From Paenibacillus agaridevorans (GTDB lineage Bacteria > Bacillota > Bacilli > Paenibacillales > Paenibacillaceae), in contig NZ_BDQX01000243.1 of NCBI RefSeq assembly GCF_003112455.1, forward strand, positions 90,860 to 139,234: a stretch of 48,375 bases of DNA, given 5' to 3'. Positions 9,044 to 18,125 of this stretch are shown piece after piece. A program made the position numbers and the translations under genes. The stretch's first letter is position 1, and each line of letters begins with the position of its first letter. Under the pieces are notes generated by a model that saw nothing but the letters and a program-made list of their open reading frames with translations, was not told the origin of the DNA and searched no databases.

Positions 9044-10054
9044 ATGGCGCTGCGCAAAGCTGCTGCAATAGCGGCAAGCCTATTGATGGTGCTCGTATTT
9101 ATACGATTAAACGGGGATATTAGCGCTTTTATCCACTCGGTTAAGGCCGGGCATGACGCGACTTACGCGTTCGGACCGCCTTCCTTGTCGGAAGAAGAGA
9201 AGAAGGAGCTGTACAATCGGATCGTCGCGGAAGCAGAAAGTCGGTATTCGGCGCCAATCGATGCTAGGATTGATCGGGTTTGGCATGCCATTCCCGGCTA
9301 TAACGGACTTGCGGTCGATATCGAGCGTACCTACGAAGCGGCTCTTCAAGCAGCCAGGACGGATTCCATCCCTTATCAATACAAAGAAATCGAACCGAAG
9401 ATCGGTCTCGGGGATCTTGGCGCGCAGCCGGTCTACAGAGGCAATCCTAACAAACGGATGATCGCTTTTATGGTCAATGTCGCTTGGGGCAATGAGTACA
9501 TTGATCCCATCCTGGAGACGTTTGCCAGGGAGAATGTCAAGGCCACGTTTTTTCTGGACGGTTCCTGGCTGAACAAGAATAGCGAGCTTGCCCGCAAAAT
9601 TATGGATGCAGGTCATGAGTTATCCAATCATGCGTATTCGCATCCGGATATGAAAAATTTGAATCGAAGCGATCAGTCTTCCCAAATAACGCGTACAGAG
9701 AAGCTGCTGCAAGAGAGGCTGGGCATTGGCGATAATCGGTGGTTCGCCCCGCCGTCCGGTTCCTACAATGGAGCCACCTTGCAGATCGCGAAGGAGCTGG
9801 GCTTGCAGACGGTGCTGTGGACCATCGATACGATCGACTGGATGAAGCCGGCGCCTAGTGCCATTGTGGAGAAAATCGACAGAAAGCTGGAGCCGGGGGC
9901 GCTGATTCTCATGCATCCGACAGCTTCTTCGAGCCAAGCGCTGCCTGGCATGATTGCAAGCGCCAAGGCGAAGGGATACTTGATCGGCACAGTAAGCCAG
10001 ACGCTGTCTTCAGAGCGGACGCCCGCTGTTGTTGAGGGCGGAGTTGGATTCTGA
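9044..10054 (+). CDS. ylxY: YlxY-type polysaccharide deacetylase homologue (sporulation-associated)
   Basis: 336 aa: an N-terminal signal anchor (about residues 5-22), a linker, and a C-terminal NodB-like domain. The first catalytic motif, normally TFDD, reads FMVNVAWGNEY, so the catalytic Asp pair is missing; the His motif SNHAYSHPDM and RWFAPPSGSYN are kept. I recall this same replacement in other YlxY proteins, so it is probably a non-catalytic or altered family rather than a mutation here. ATG 9044 follows GGGAGTGGGGG; ATG 9014 is an in-frame alternative. Located between pnp and mlpA as in B. subtilis. A sigma-E-like promoter precedes it. Confidence 0.88.
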   Translation: MALRKAAAIAASLLMVLVFIRLNGDISAFIHSVKAGHDATYAFGPPSLSEEEKKELYNRIVAEAESRYSAPIDARIDRVWHAIPGYNGLAVDIERTYEAALQAARTDSIPYQYKEIEPKIGLGDLGAQPVYRGNPNKRMIAFMVNVAWGNEYIDPILETFARENVKATFFLDGSWLNKNSELARKIMDAGHELSNHAYSHPDMKNLNRSDQSSQITRTEKLLQERLGIGDNRWFAPPSGSYNGATLQIAKELGLQTVLWTIDTIDWMKPAPSAIVEKIDRKLEPGALILMHPTASSSQALPGMIASAKAKGYLIGTVSQTLSSERTPAVVEGGVGF

Positions 10055-10060
10055 TATAGT
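10032..10060 (+). promoter_or_regulatory. Putative sigma-A promoter for mlpA
   Basis: TTGAGG (10032-10037), 17 bp, TATAGT (10055-10060) with an upstream TG (extended -10). It overlaps the end of ylxY and would let mlpA be expressed in growing cells. Confidence 0.45.
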
Positions 10061-10114
10061 GGAATCATTCGTGTTAATACAGATTGGCATAACGCCAATA
10101 TAGGGGGACGCTTG

Positions 10115-11380
10115 GTGAATAAATACGTACTTAGCAACGGCTTGCGCGTCATGGTGGAAAATATACCTACAGTTCGTTCCGTTTCGTTCGGTATCTGGGT
10201 GAAGACAGGCTCGCGCAACGAGACGGTAGACAACAGCGGCATCTCCCATTTTATCGAACATATGTTGTTCAAGGGTACAGAGAAACGGTCCGCCAAGGAC
10301 ATTGCGGATCTGTTCGACGGCATCGGAGGCAACGTCAATGCTTTTACGTCGAAGGAATATACGTGTTACTTCGCGAAAGTGCTTGACGAACATCTGCCGC
10401 TTGCCGTGGATGCCTTGTCGGACATGTTCTTCCATTCGCAGTTCGACGAAGGAGAGCTGGCCAAGGAAAAAAACGTAATTCTTGAAGAAATTGCGATGTA
10501 CGAGGATACTCCGGACGACAAGGTTCATGATGAAGCTTCGCGCGCCGCGTTCGGCAGTCATCCGCTTGCCTATTCCATTCTCGGGCTTAAAGAACGGCTG
10601 GAGTCGATGGGTCCCGATACGCTGCGCGGTTACATGAACGACAGATACACCATTGAGAACACCGTCATCAGCGTGGCGGGCAATGTTGAAGACGAGAAGC
10701 TGCTGGCGATGCTGGAGCAGTACTTTGGCGCCTTCTCGCGGCATTCGGAGCCTGTAGTCGTAACGCCGCCGGCTTTCCACGGGGACTATATCTTCTTTAA
10801 GAAAAAAACGGAGCAAAATCATCTCTGCATCTCCTTCCCAGGCTGCTCCAACGCCGATCCGCTGCTGTATTCGATGGTGCTGCTTAATAACGCGCTCGGC
10901 GGTGGCATGAGCTCGCGGCTTTTCCAGGAAATCAGGGAGAAACGAGGACTTGCGTATTCCGTCTATTCGTATCATACGGGTTATGCGGATTCGGGTCTGT
11001 TTACGGTCTATGCGGGTACGGCTCCGAAGCAGACGAAGGACGTGCTGGAGCTGACCATGGAACAGCTGCACGAATTGTCCGTCAAGGGACTGGGCGAAGA
11101 CGAGCTTCATCGAGGCAAAGAGCAGCTTAAGGGATCTCTTATCCTGAGCCTTGAGAGCACGAGCAGCAGAATGAACCGGATCGGCAAAAACGAGCTGATG
11201 CTGGGACGCCATTACACGCTTGACGAGCTGCTTGCGCGTATCGATAATGTGACAATGGATCATATCCGCGAAGTAACCAAGCGGATGTTGGCCGTGCCTT
11301 TTGCAGTAGCGACAGTGGGCACGACCGACAAAGAATTTGCGGGATTGAGGAGAGATCAGCTTGTACCAGGTTCTGTTTAA
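10115..11380 (+). CDS. mlpA: M16 family zinc metallopeptidase MlpA/YmxG
   Basis: 421 aa, pitrilysin/processing-peptidase type. The inverted zinc motif HFIEH (His45, Glu48, His49) is present with the downstream ligand block [15 protein letters not shown]; the C-terminal R/Y-containing block [10 protein letters not shown] is also intact, so it is probably active. Start: GTG 10115, seven bases after GGGGGA, preferred over the adjacent TTG 10112. The B. subtilis homologue sits in the same place after ylxY. Its 3' end overlaps dut by 20 bp. Confidence 0.92.
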   Translation: MNKYVLSNGLRVMVENIPTVRSVSFGIWVKTGSRNETVDNSGISHFIEHMLFKGTEKRSAKDIADLFDGIGGNVNAFTSKEYTCYFAKVLDEHLPLAVDALSDMFFHSQFDEGELAKEKNVILEEIAMYEDTPDDKVHDEASRAAFGSHPLAYSILGLKERLESMGPDTLRGYMNDRYTIENTVISVAGNVEDEKLLAMLEQYFGAFSRHSEPVVVTPPAFHGDYIFFKKKTEQNHLCISFPGCSNADPLLYSMVLLNNALGGGMSSRLFQEIREKRGLAYSVYSYHTGYADSGLFTVYAGTAPKQTKDVLELTMEQLHELSVKGLGEDELHRGKEQLKGSLILSLESTSSRMNRIGKNELMLGRHYTLDELLARIDNVTMDHIREVTKRMLAVPFAVATVGTTDKEFAGLRRDQLVPGSV

Positions 11381-11807
11381 ACGATTGGAAGGCAACGAAG
11401 ACATCGCGGTTCCTCGCAAAATGTCGGAGTGGGCTGCGGGCTTCGACCTGCAGGCTGCCGTAAGCGAGCCTGTAGTCTTGCAGCCGGGAGAGCGCAAGCT
11501 CATTCCGACGGGCTTCTCCATGGCGATGCCCATGGAGCTGGAAGCGCAGATTCGTCCGCGCAGCGGACTGGCATACAAGCATGGCATTACCTGCTTGAAT
11601 TCGCCAGGCACGATCGACGCGGATTATCGCGGAGAGGTGAAGGTGCTGCTCGTTAATCTGGGGGCGGAGCCATTTGCCATCACAAGAGGCGAACGTATTG
11701 CGCAGATGGTGTTCCAGGTCGTTCCCCAGGTGACGATCGAGGAAGCGGAAGAGCTTCCGGATACGGTGAGAGGCGCAGGCGGTTTCGGACATACCGGAGT
11801 GAAGTAA
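11361..11807 (+). CDS. dut: dUTP diphosphatase
   Basis: Hydrolyses dUTP to dUMP and PPi, keeping uracil out of DNA. 148 aa trimeric-type dUTPase with all five motifs: AGFDL (26-30), RPRSGLA (65-71), [10 protein letters not shown] (83-92), GERIAQMV (110-117) and the glycine-rich [10 protein letters not shown] (137-146). TTG start at 11361 is preceded by GAGGAGAG and overlaps the mlpA end. In B. subtilis this slot holds ymxH, so the gene content differs here. A strong terminator follows. Confidence 0.95.
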   Translation: MYQVLFKRLEGNEDIAVPRKMSEWAAGFDLQAAVSEPVVLQPGERKLIPTGFSMAMPMELEAQIRPRSGLAYKHGITCLNSPGTIDADYRGEVKVLLVNLGAEPFAITRGERIAQMVFQVVPQVTIEEAEELPDTVRGAGGFGHTGVK

Positions 11808-11813
11808 TGAGGA

Positions 11814-11847
11814 AGTCGTACGGCTATTGGCTGTACGGCTTTTTTTG
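11814..11847 (+). terminator. Intrinsic terminator after dut
   Basis: AGTCGTACGGC (11814-11824) pairs with GCTGTACGGCT (11830-11840) through G-U wobbles, followed by seven T. Confidence 0.85.
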
Positions 11848-11863
11848 TTGCGCGCAAACTTTC

Positions 11864-11890
11864 ACCCCGCTTTGGGCGGCGGCATAAGAT
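11864..11890 (+). promoter_or_regulatory. Sigma-K-like promoter of dpaAB
   Basis: AC at 11864-11865, 17-bp spacer, CATAAGAT at 11883-11890, matching the AC-N16/17-CATANNNT mother-cell pattern. spoVFA/dpaA is a known sigma-K target in B. subtilis, so site and gene agree. Confidence 0.6.
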
Positions 11891-11948
11891 GGTCTATATC
11901 CTTATGAGCATCTGATTGCTTATTTGTTTTTGAAAGGAGTGACGCTTA

Positions 11949-12848
11949 ATGCTTACAGGCGTTCAAGTGCTGATGCTCGGCGGCGATGCCCGGCAACTGG
12001 AGGTTATACGCAAGCTGAGCGAGCTGGACGCTTCCGTCACGGTATGCGGCTTCGATGGCTTGCACTCTTCGCTCGACGGCGCCGTGCATGCCGAGTTCGA
12101 AGAAGCTTTGTTCGAAAATGTCGACGCGCTGCTGCTGCCTGCCGTAGGTACCGAAGACAATGGCCTGATTCACGCCGTATTCAGCGATCGGGAAATTGTG
12201 CTCGGCGAATCGCATATGGCGAAGCTGCCCGCACATTGTACGGTTTATACGGGCATGGCAAAGCCTTACTTGAAACAATTGTGCGGGCAATACGGCCTGA
12301 AGCTGGTCGAGCTGTTCGATCGGGACGATGTAGCCATCTATAATTCCATCCCAACGGCGGAAGGCGCCCTGATGATGGCTATTCAGAATACGGATATTAC
12401 AATCCATGGTTCACGAAGCATGGTGCTCGGCTTTGGCCGGACCGGCTTTACGATGGCTCGAGCCTTGCATGGATTAGGGGCTAAAGTCAAGGTTGGCGTC
12501 AGGCGCTCAGAGCATTTTGCAAGGGCGGCGGAGATGGGCTTCGAGCCTTTCTATACGGGGGCTTTACTGCATAATGCGGGCAACATTGACTTGCTTTTTA
12601 ATACAATTCCGACTATGATAGTCACAGCGCAAATTATCGCAAATCTACCATCGCGAGCGGTTATCATCGACCTTGCCTCGAAGCCTGGCGGAACCGATTT
12701 CCGCTTCGCAGAGAAACGTGGCATCAAGGCGATGCTCGCACCCGGACTCCCCGGAATCGTCGCACCCAAAACAGCTGGACGCATCATAGCGGATTGCTTG
12801 ACTCAGTTGATCATGGATGATACGAATAAGCGGGGGAATGGGATATGA
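11949..12848 (+). CDS. dpaA: Dipicolinate synthase subunit A (SpoVFA)
   Basis: With DpaB makes dipicolinic acid from dihydrodipicolinate in the mother cell; the product loads the spore core with Ca-DPA. 299 aa with a Rossmann motif VLGFGRTG (159-166) and C-terminal LAPGLPGIVAPKTAG, characteristic of the family. ATG has a strong SD (AAAGGAGTGA). Its stop overlaps the dpaB ATG by 4 bp (ATGA). A sigma-K-like promoter lies 60 bp upstream. Confidence 0.96.
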   Translation: MLTGVQVLMLGGDARQLEVIRKLSELDASVTVCGFDGLHSSLDGAVHAEFEEALFENVDALLLPAVGTEDNGLIHAVFSDREIVLGESHMAKLPAHCTVYTGMAKPYLKQLCGQYGLKLVELFDRDDVAIYNSIPTAEGALMMAIQNTDITIHGSRSMVLGFGRTGFTMARALHGLGAKVKVGVRRSEHFARAAEMGFEPFYTGALLHNAGNIDLLFNTIPTMIVTAQIIANLPSRAVIIDLASKPGGTDFRFAEKRGIKAMLAPGLPGIVAPKTAGRIIADCLTQLIMDDTNKRGNGI

Positions 12849-13435
12849 ATTGGAACGGAATTACGGTAGGTTATGCATTGTCCGGCTCTCACTGCACGTT
12901 CGCAGAGGTGATGCCGGAGATCAAGCGTTTCGTCGATGCCGGTGCAAATGTCGTGCCGATCGTTTCGAATACGCTGATTACGACAGATACGAGATTCGGA
13001 ACGGCGAAGGAATGGCAAGAGCAGCTTAGGGGCATTACGGGCAACGAGATCATTTCGACGATCGTTCAGGCGGAGCCGCTTGGACCTTCCAAGCTGCTTG
13101 ACGTTCTTGTTATCGCGCCTTGCACGGGCAACACGACGAGCCGGCTCGCTAACGCAATTACGGACAGCGCTGTATTGATGGCCGCCAAGGCGCAGATGCG
13201 CAACGGCAGACCGATCGTACTCGCCATTTCGACGAATGACGGCTTGGGCCTTAACGCCGCGAATATAGCGAAGCTATTAGTAGCTAAACATATTTATTTC
13301 GTACCCTTTGGTCAGGATAATCCGATTCAGAAGCCCAATTCGCTGGTCGCTCGTATGGATCTGGTGCTGGAAGCTTGCGAGGCCGCGCTTCAGGGCAAGC
13401 AGCTTCAGCCGATGCTGGTAGAGCGGCACGGATAA
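12845..13435 (+). CDS. dpaB: Dipicolinate synthase subunit B (SpoVFB)
   Basis: Flavoprotein-family partner of DpaA, 196 aa. Visible blocks: GYALSGSHCTFAEVMPEI near the N-terminus, LVIAPCTGNTTSRLANAITD and PFGQDNPIQKPNSLVA. Translationally coupled to dpaA by a 4-bp overlap. In B. subtilis asd follows directly; here it does not. Confidence 0.96.
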   Translation: MNWNGITVGYALSGSHCTFAEVMPEIKRFVDAGANVVPIVSNTLITTDTRFGTAKEWQEQLRGITGNEIISTIVQAEPLGPSKLLDVLVIAPCTGNTTSRLANAITDSAVLMAAKAQMRNGRPIVLAISTNDGLGLNAANIAKLLVAKHIYFVPFGQDNPIQKPNSLVARMDLVLEACEAALQGKQLQPMLVERHG

Positions 13436-13650
13436 TTGAGGCGTTCCACGACTTTAGAAATCTTTGATGGATAACGAATGGGATTAAACGATCGAGGATG
13501 TTAAGCAGCTGCCTCTGACTTCCGAGGACCATCTACAAGGCTTGGCAAGGATCATGTTCATATCGCAGCAATTATTTTCCACGGGTTCATGGATTCATTA
13601 CGGATAACGTGCTGCTTCTCGTCTTCACTCGAAGATAGGAGGCTAACGGC
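13436..13650. other. Non-coding gap where asd is expected
   Basis: 215 bp between dpaB and dapG. I find no aspartate-semialdehyde dehydrogenase sequence or recognisable remnant, no clear promoter and no terminator, only the dapG ribosome-binding site AGGAGG at 13637-13642. Confidence 0.6.
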
Positions 13651-14865
13651 TTGCGAATCCTCATACAGAAATTCGGAGGAACCTCGGTATCCAGCCCGGA
13701 AGCTAGAGAACGTGTTATTTATCATATCAATAGGGAACGGGGCGACGGCAATAGTCTTGTCGTCGTCGTTTCCGCTATGGGACGCAGCGGTGATCCGTAC
13801 GCCACGGATACGTTGTTAGAGCTTGTCCGGCAAAGCGGAGAAAGTCTACCGGCAAAAGAAAGGGATATGCTGCTTGGCTGCGGCGAGATTATATCGGCAG
13901 CCGTATTGTGCAGCATGCTCAATGCCAGAGGCATTTCCTCTGTTGCGTTAACGGGTGGAAGCGCAGGAATTTTAACGGACGAAAGCTTCGGGTCGGCGCG
14001 AATTAAGCGTATTGACCCGGAGCCCGTCCTCACGCAATTGGCTAAAGGCCAAGTTGTCGTGGTCGCCGGCTTCCAGGGCGTAACCGCCCAAGGCGACCTG
14101 ACGACGCTTGGACGGGGCGGCAGCGATACGACGGCGACGGCAATCGGCGCTGCTTTGCGCGCGGAAATGGTCGATATTTACACCGACGTTAATGGCATTT
14201 TAACCGCGGATCCTCGGATCGTGGCCGATGCCAAACCGCTTCCTGTCGTAAGTTATGCGGAAATTTGCAACTTGGCAAGGCAAGGGGCCAAGGTTGTGCA
14301 CCCCCGTGCGGTCGAGATTGCCCAGCAGGCGAAAATCCCGGTAAGGGTTCGCTCCACCTTCTCGGAGGAGGTCGGCACGCTCGTTACGGATGATGCTTCT
14401 GCGGCAGCCGATCATGATTTCAGGGACAGACATGTGACCGGCATTGCGCATGTGCCCGGCATTACCCAGATAGCGGTAAAAGCGATCGAGGGACAGAACG
14501 ACATGCAACTGCAAGTGTTCCAGACGATGGCCAGACATCATATCAGCGTAGACTTTATTAATGTTACGCCAAGCGGCGCTCTATACACGGTCTATGACCG
14601 GGACGCGGATACCGCGGAACGGCTGCTTCGGGAAGCGGGCTTCGCGCCGGTGCTGACCCCTGGCTGCGCCAAGATCTCCGTCATAGGAGGCGGAATGAAC
14701 GGTCAGCCGGGCGTCATGGCGCGTATCGTCGAGGCGTTGACGGAGCAAGGCATCAGCATCATGCAATCCTCCGATTCCAATACTACAATCTGGGTCCTGG
14801 TCCGCGACGAAGATATGGCGGTCGCGCTTCGGGCGCTGCATTCCAAGTTCGATCTTCATTTATGA
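13651..14865 (+). CDS. dapG: Aspartate kinase (DapG type)
   Basis: First step of the aspartate pathway: phosphorylates L-aspartate, feeding diaminopimelate, dipicolinate, lysine, methionine and threonine. 404 aa. N-terminal kinase domain with KFGGTSVSSPEARE, GRGGSDTTATAIGAAL and YTDVNGILTADPRIV; two C-terminal ACT domains (AVKAIEGQNDMQLQV and GQPGVMARIVEALTEQGISI) for effector binding. TTG 13651 has AGGAGG eight bases upstream. Its place between dpaB and dapA points to DapG, the diaminopimelate-sensitive isozyme in B. subtilis; isozyme identity is inferred from position. Confidence 0.93.
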   Translation: MRILIQKFGGTSVSSPEARERVIYHINRERGDGNSLVVVVSAMGRSGDPYATDTLLELVRQSGESLPAKERDMLLGCGEIISAAVLCSMLNARGISSVALTGGSAGILTDESFGSARIKRIDPEPVLTQLAKGQVVVVAGFQGVTAQGDLTTLGRGGSDTTATAIGAALRAEMVDIYTDVNGILTADPRIVADAKPLPVVSYAEICNLARQGAKVVHPRAVEIAQQAKIPVRVRSTFSEEVGTLVTDDASAAADHDFRDRHVTGIAHVPGITQIAVKAIEGQNDMQLQVFQTMARHHISVDFINVTPSGALYTVYDRDADTAERLLREAGFAPVLTPGCAKISVIGGGMNGQPGVMARIVEALTEQGISIMQSSDSNTTIWVLVRDEDMAVALRALHSKFDLHL

Positions 14866-14907
14866 AGCAATTAACAGCATTATTGTACAATTCTAGGAGG
14901 AGTCTCT

Positions 14908-15783
14908 ATGGATTTCGGAAGATTGATTACAGCGATGGTTACACCATTTGATGCGGAAGGATCTATCGATTGGCAAACCGCCGGTAAGCTGATTGATTAC
15001 TTGATTGACGAGCAAAGCAGTGACAGCATCGTTGTCTCCGGCACGACGGGCGAGTCGCCTACCTTGACGGAGGAAGAGAAGCTGAAGCTCTTCGCATTCG
15101 CGGTCGAGCACGCCGCTGGACGTTGCAAGATCATCGCCGGTACGGGCAGCAACGACACTGCCCATACGATTCATCTGACGAAATCTGCCCAGCAATGCGG
15201 CGTGGATGGAATCCTGCTTGTCGCTCCTTATTATAATAAGCCTTCCCAAGAAGGTTTGTACCGCCACTTCAAGGCTATAGCAGAATCGACAACGCTGCCG
15301 ATCATACTCTATAACGTGGAGGGGCGCACGGGCGTCAATATTTCCGTAGAGACGACGCTTCGCCTGGCACAGCTTGACAACATTGTTGCAACGAAGGATT
15401 GTGCTTCGCTGGAGCAACTTACTCTGATCGTAAGCGGAGCGCCGGACGGATTCCGCGTATACAGCGGGGACGACGCCATGACGCTGCCGGCACTCGCTGT
15501 CGGAGCATACGGAATCGTCAGCGTGGCGAGCCACATTATTGGAGCCGACATGAAGGCGTTGGTTAATGCCTATGTAGAGGGTAATGTCGCGGAAGCAGCA
15601 AAGCTAAATGGAAAGCTGTTCACCATTTTCAAGGGTTTGTTCAACTGTCCTCATCCCGTGCCGAATCCGGTCGCGGTTAAATATGCGTTGTCGCTCAAAG
15701 GTTATCCCGTTGGCGGGGTGCGGCTTCCGCTGATCGATGCAAACGAAGCGGAGCGGGCTTTTCTTCGGGATTTGATTTCATAG
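14908..15783 (+). CDS. dapA: 4-hydroxy-tetrahydrodipicolinate synthase
   Basis: Condenses pyruvate with aspartate semialdehyde, the branch point to lysine, cell-wall DAP and dipicolinate. 291 aa TIM barrel. Schiff-base Lys163 (IVATKD), Thr46-Thr47 in SGTTGES, Tyr109 and Tyr135 are all in place. The usual YNVPGRTG reads YNVEGRTG (Glu138 for Pro), a mild deviation next to the conserved Arg. ATG follows TAGGAGGAG. The 560-bp gap after it contains an inverted repeat cluster and a terminator. Confidence 0.95.
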   Translation: MDFGRLITAMVTPFDAEGSIDWQTAGKLIDYLIDEQSSDSIVVSGTTGESPTLTEEEKLKLFAFAVEHAAGRCKIIAGTGSNDTAHTIHLTKSAQQCGVDGILLVAPYYNKPSQEGLYRHFKAIAESTTLPIILYNVEGRTGVNISVETTLRLAQLDNIVATKDCASLEQLTLIVSGAPDGFRVYSGDDAMTLPALAVGAYGIVSVASHIIGADMKALVNAYVEGNVAEAAKLNGKLFTIFKGLFNCPHPVPNPVAVKYALSLKGYPVGGVRLPLIDANEAERAFLRDLIS

Positions 15784-15786
15784 TAA

Positions 15787-16082
15787 AACGGACATAAATG
15801 ACGCTATTTTTCGATTTTTTTAGTTTTTCGACAGTCTAATGGACTAACAGAGGCTATCGATTCATTGTGGACGGCAGCGCAGTTAAGTAAAGGCTGATCG
15901 TAACGGACACAACAGTCGCTATTTTGCAAAAATGGGGTCTGTTCAAATTGTAACGGACACAGACGACCTTACTCACGTCAAAACCGCATAGAATGGGCGG
16001 AAATGCACCAAATAGCGTCATCTTAGTCCGTTAGATTTGTTTGAGGTTAAAAATCGGACAAATAGCGTCGCTGGCGTCTGTT
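15787..16082. repeat. Cluster of six AACGGAC-N9-GCTATTT units in opposed orientation
   Basis: Forward units start at 15787, 15838 (degenerate, N8), 15902 and 15952 (tail diverged); reverse units lie at 16010-16032 and 16060-16082 (the last reads AACAGAC). Neighbouring units are about 50-64 bp apart. The four forward units followed by two reversed ones can fold into alternative long stems in RNA. No open frame fits the cluster. Function unknown. Confidence 0.8.
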
Positions 16083-16091
16083 AGAGCAAGA

Positions 16092-16117
16092 ACCGATGCG
16101 CTGCATCGGTTTTTTTT
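16092..16117 (+). terminator. Intrinsic terminator downstream of dapA
   Basis: ACCGATGC-GCT-GCATCGGT, perfect 8-bp stem, followed by eight T. It lies 300 bp after dapA, beyond the repeat cluster, so the dapA transcript would carry the cluster in its 3' UTR. Confidence 0.9.
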
Positions 16118-16177
16118 GCATATCTAAGGATGAAACGTTTTGGAGACGCTATCGGATAGAGGATTATCCGGTTGCAC

Positions 16178-16207
16178 TTGTATTCCATCTTTTTCATCAT
16201 GTATAAT
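16178..16207 (+). promoter_or_regulatory. Sigma-A promoter of rnj
   Basis: TTGTAT (16178-16183), 18 bp, perfect TATAAT (16202-16207). The promoter is flanked by an inverted repeat, CACTTGT (16175-16181) and ACAAGTG (16212-16218), which could be an operator. Leader of about 130 nt to the TTG start. Confidence 0.55.
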
Positions 16208-16343
16208 GATCACAAGTGATTGGGTGCGGCAAACAAAATCAATTCCAGTTCTTACCGTCAGAGCGGCATCTGGCGTTATCTGTAATACCAATAATCGGAT
16301 AAAGCATGAATAATGACACTTTCTATAGGAGGTATAGATACAT

Positions 16344-18026
16344 TTGTCTAAGAAAAACAACAACCAAGATAAGCTGCTTATATTCGCACTGGGCGGAGTA
16401 GGCGAGATCGGCAAAAACATGTACGTGATCCAATATAACAACGATATCGTCGTTGTGGATTCGGGTCTCAAATTCCCGGAAGAGGACATGCTCGGCATTG
16501 ATATTGTCATCCCGGATATTTCTTACCTGACGGAGAACCGCGACAAGGTTCGCGCCATTCTCATTACACACGGTCACGAAGACCACATTGGCGGTCTGCC
16601 ATACGTGCTCAGACATCTTAATGTTCCTGTCTACGGAACAAAGCTGACGCTCGGACTGATCGAAGGAAAGCTTAAGGAAGCGGGCCTGCTGGGCGAGACG
16701 AAGCGCATCCTGATCAATGCGGATTCCGAGATTCAACTCGGCGCCATTCGTGCGAGCTTCTTCAAGACCAACCACAGTATTCCGGACTCCGTAGGCGTCT
16801 GCCTGGATACACCGGAAGGCATCGTCGTTCATACGGGCGACTTCAAGTTCGACCATACGCCAGTAAACGATCAGTTCGCCGACCTGCAGCGTATTGCCGA
16901 AATCGGCAGCCGCGGCGTACTGGCATTGCTGTCCGACAGTACAAACGCAGAACGGCCTGGCTACACGCCTTCCGAGAGCAAGGTAGGGGACGAGCTTGAA
17001 GATATCTTCCGCAAGTCCACTCAACGCGTCGTCGTTGCCACCTTCGCTTCCAACGTGCATAGGATTCAACAGATCATCAACGCTTCGATTGCAACTCGCC
17101 GCAAGATTGCAGTCGTTGGCCGCAGCATGGTCAACGTAGTCGGTATCGCATCGGAGCTTGGCTACCTTAACATCCCTGAAGGCATGCTGATCGAGCCGGA
17201 AGAAGTGAACAAGCTGGCCGCTGACCGCGTCGTTATTCTTTGCACTGGCAGCCAGGGAGAGCCCATGTCCGCTTTGACGAGAATGGCGCGCTCCACGCAT
17301 CGCAAAGTCGATATTTTGCCTGGCGACACGGTTATTATCGCCGCTACGCCGATTCCTGGCAATGAGCGTTACGTAGGACGTACGGTAGACGAGCTGTTCA
17401 AGCTCGGCGCCAATGTCATCTATGGACCAGGCTCCGTGTCTGGCGTCCACGTATCGGGTCACGGCAGCCAGGAAGAGCTTAAGCTCATGCTGAACCTAAT
17501 CAAGCCAAAGTACTTTATTCCAATTCACGGCGAATATCGTATGCTTCGCTTGCATGGCAGACTGGGCGAGTCAATCGGCATCGATAAGGAAAATATTTTC
17601 ATTGTCGAGAACGGCGATACGGTAGAATTCCAAGGCGGCGCAGGTCGCAAGGGCTCCAAGGTGCCGGCAGGCAATGTTCTTATTGACGGACTTGGAGTCG
17701 GCGACGTAGGCAACATTGTATTGCGTGATCGCAAGCTGCTGTCGCAAGACGGCATTCTGGTCGTAGTCGTGACGCTCAGCAAGCAGGATGGCACGATTCT
17801 ATCCGGTCCGGACATCATCTCCCGCGGGTTCGTATACGTTAGGGAGTCGGAAGGCCTTCTGGACGAAGCCAACCGGATCGTCACTTCAACACTCAACAAG
17901 CTTATGAACGACAAAGTTAACGAGTGGGCATCGCTCAAGACAAACGTCAAGGACGCACTTGGACGATTCCTCTACGAACAGACACGTCGCCGCCCTATGA
18001 TATTGCCGATCATCATGGAGGTTTAG
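16344..18026 (+). CDS. rnjB: Ribonuclease J (RnjB position)
   Basis: Metallo-beta-lactamase/beta-CASP ribonuclease with 5'-3' exo- and endonuclease activity in mRNA decay and rRNA processing. 560 aa. Metal motif HGHEDHIGG (HxHxDH), GDFKFDHTP, LSDSTNAERPGYTPSE, and the beta-CASP block IIAATPIPGNE with HVSGHGSQEELKL near the active site. TTG 16344 has AGGAGGT nine bases upstream (protein starts MSKKNNN). The slot after dapA is that of rnjB in B. subtilis; whether it is RNase J1 or J2 cannot be fixed from sequence alone. Confidence 0.9.
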   Translation: MSKKNNNQDKLLIFALGGVGEIGKNMYVIQYNNDIVVVDSGLKFPEEDMLGIDIVIPDISYLTENRDKVRAILITHGHEDHIGGLPYVLRHLNVPVYGTKLTLGLIEGKLKEAGLLGETKRILINADSEIQLGAIRASFFKTNHSIPDSVGVCLDTPEGIVVHTGDFKFDHTPVNDQFADLQRIAEIGSRGVLALLSDSTNAERPGYTPSESKVGDELEDIFRKSTQRVVVATFASNVHRIQQIINASIATRRKIAVVGRSMVNVVGIASELGYLNIPEGMLIEPEEVNKLAADRVVILCTGSQGEPMSALTRMARSTHRKVDILPGDTVIIAATPIPGNERYVGRTVDELFKLGANVIYGPGSVSGVHVSGHGSQEELKLMLNLIKPKYFIPIHGEYRMLRLHGRLGESIGIDKENIFIVENGDTVEFQGGAGRKGSKVPAGNVLIDGLGVGDVGNIVLRDRKLLSQDGILVVVVTLSKQDGTILSGPDIISRGFVYVRESEGLLDEANRIVTSTLNKLMNDKVNEWASLKTNVKDALGRFLYEQTRRRPMILPIIMEV

Positions 18027-18055
18027 ACGGTATACAAATACCCATCACGATATAG

Positions 18056-18100
18056 AAATCGCTTTTCAGCCGGGCAACCGGAGGGAAGGCGATTTTTTTT
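18056..18100 (+). terminator. Intrinsic terminator after rnj
   Basis: AAATCGC (18056-18062) pairs with GCGATTT (18089-18095), with an inner CCGG...CCGG stem, followed by eight T. Confidence 0.8.
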
Positions 18101-18125
18101 GGTCGGCTGCACCGTTATTTTAGTT

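Noticed and set aside
13436..13650. Remnant of asd in the dpaB-dapG gap
   Set aside because: No frame in the gap reads like aspartate-semialdehyde dehydrogenase.
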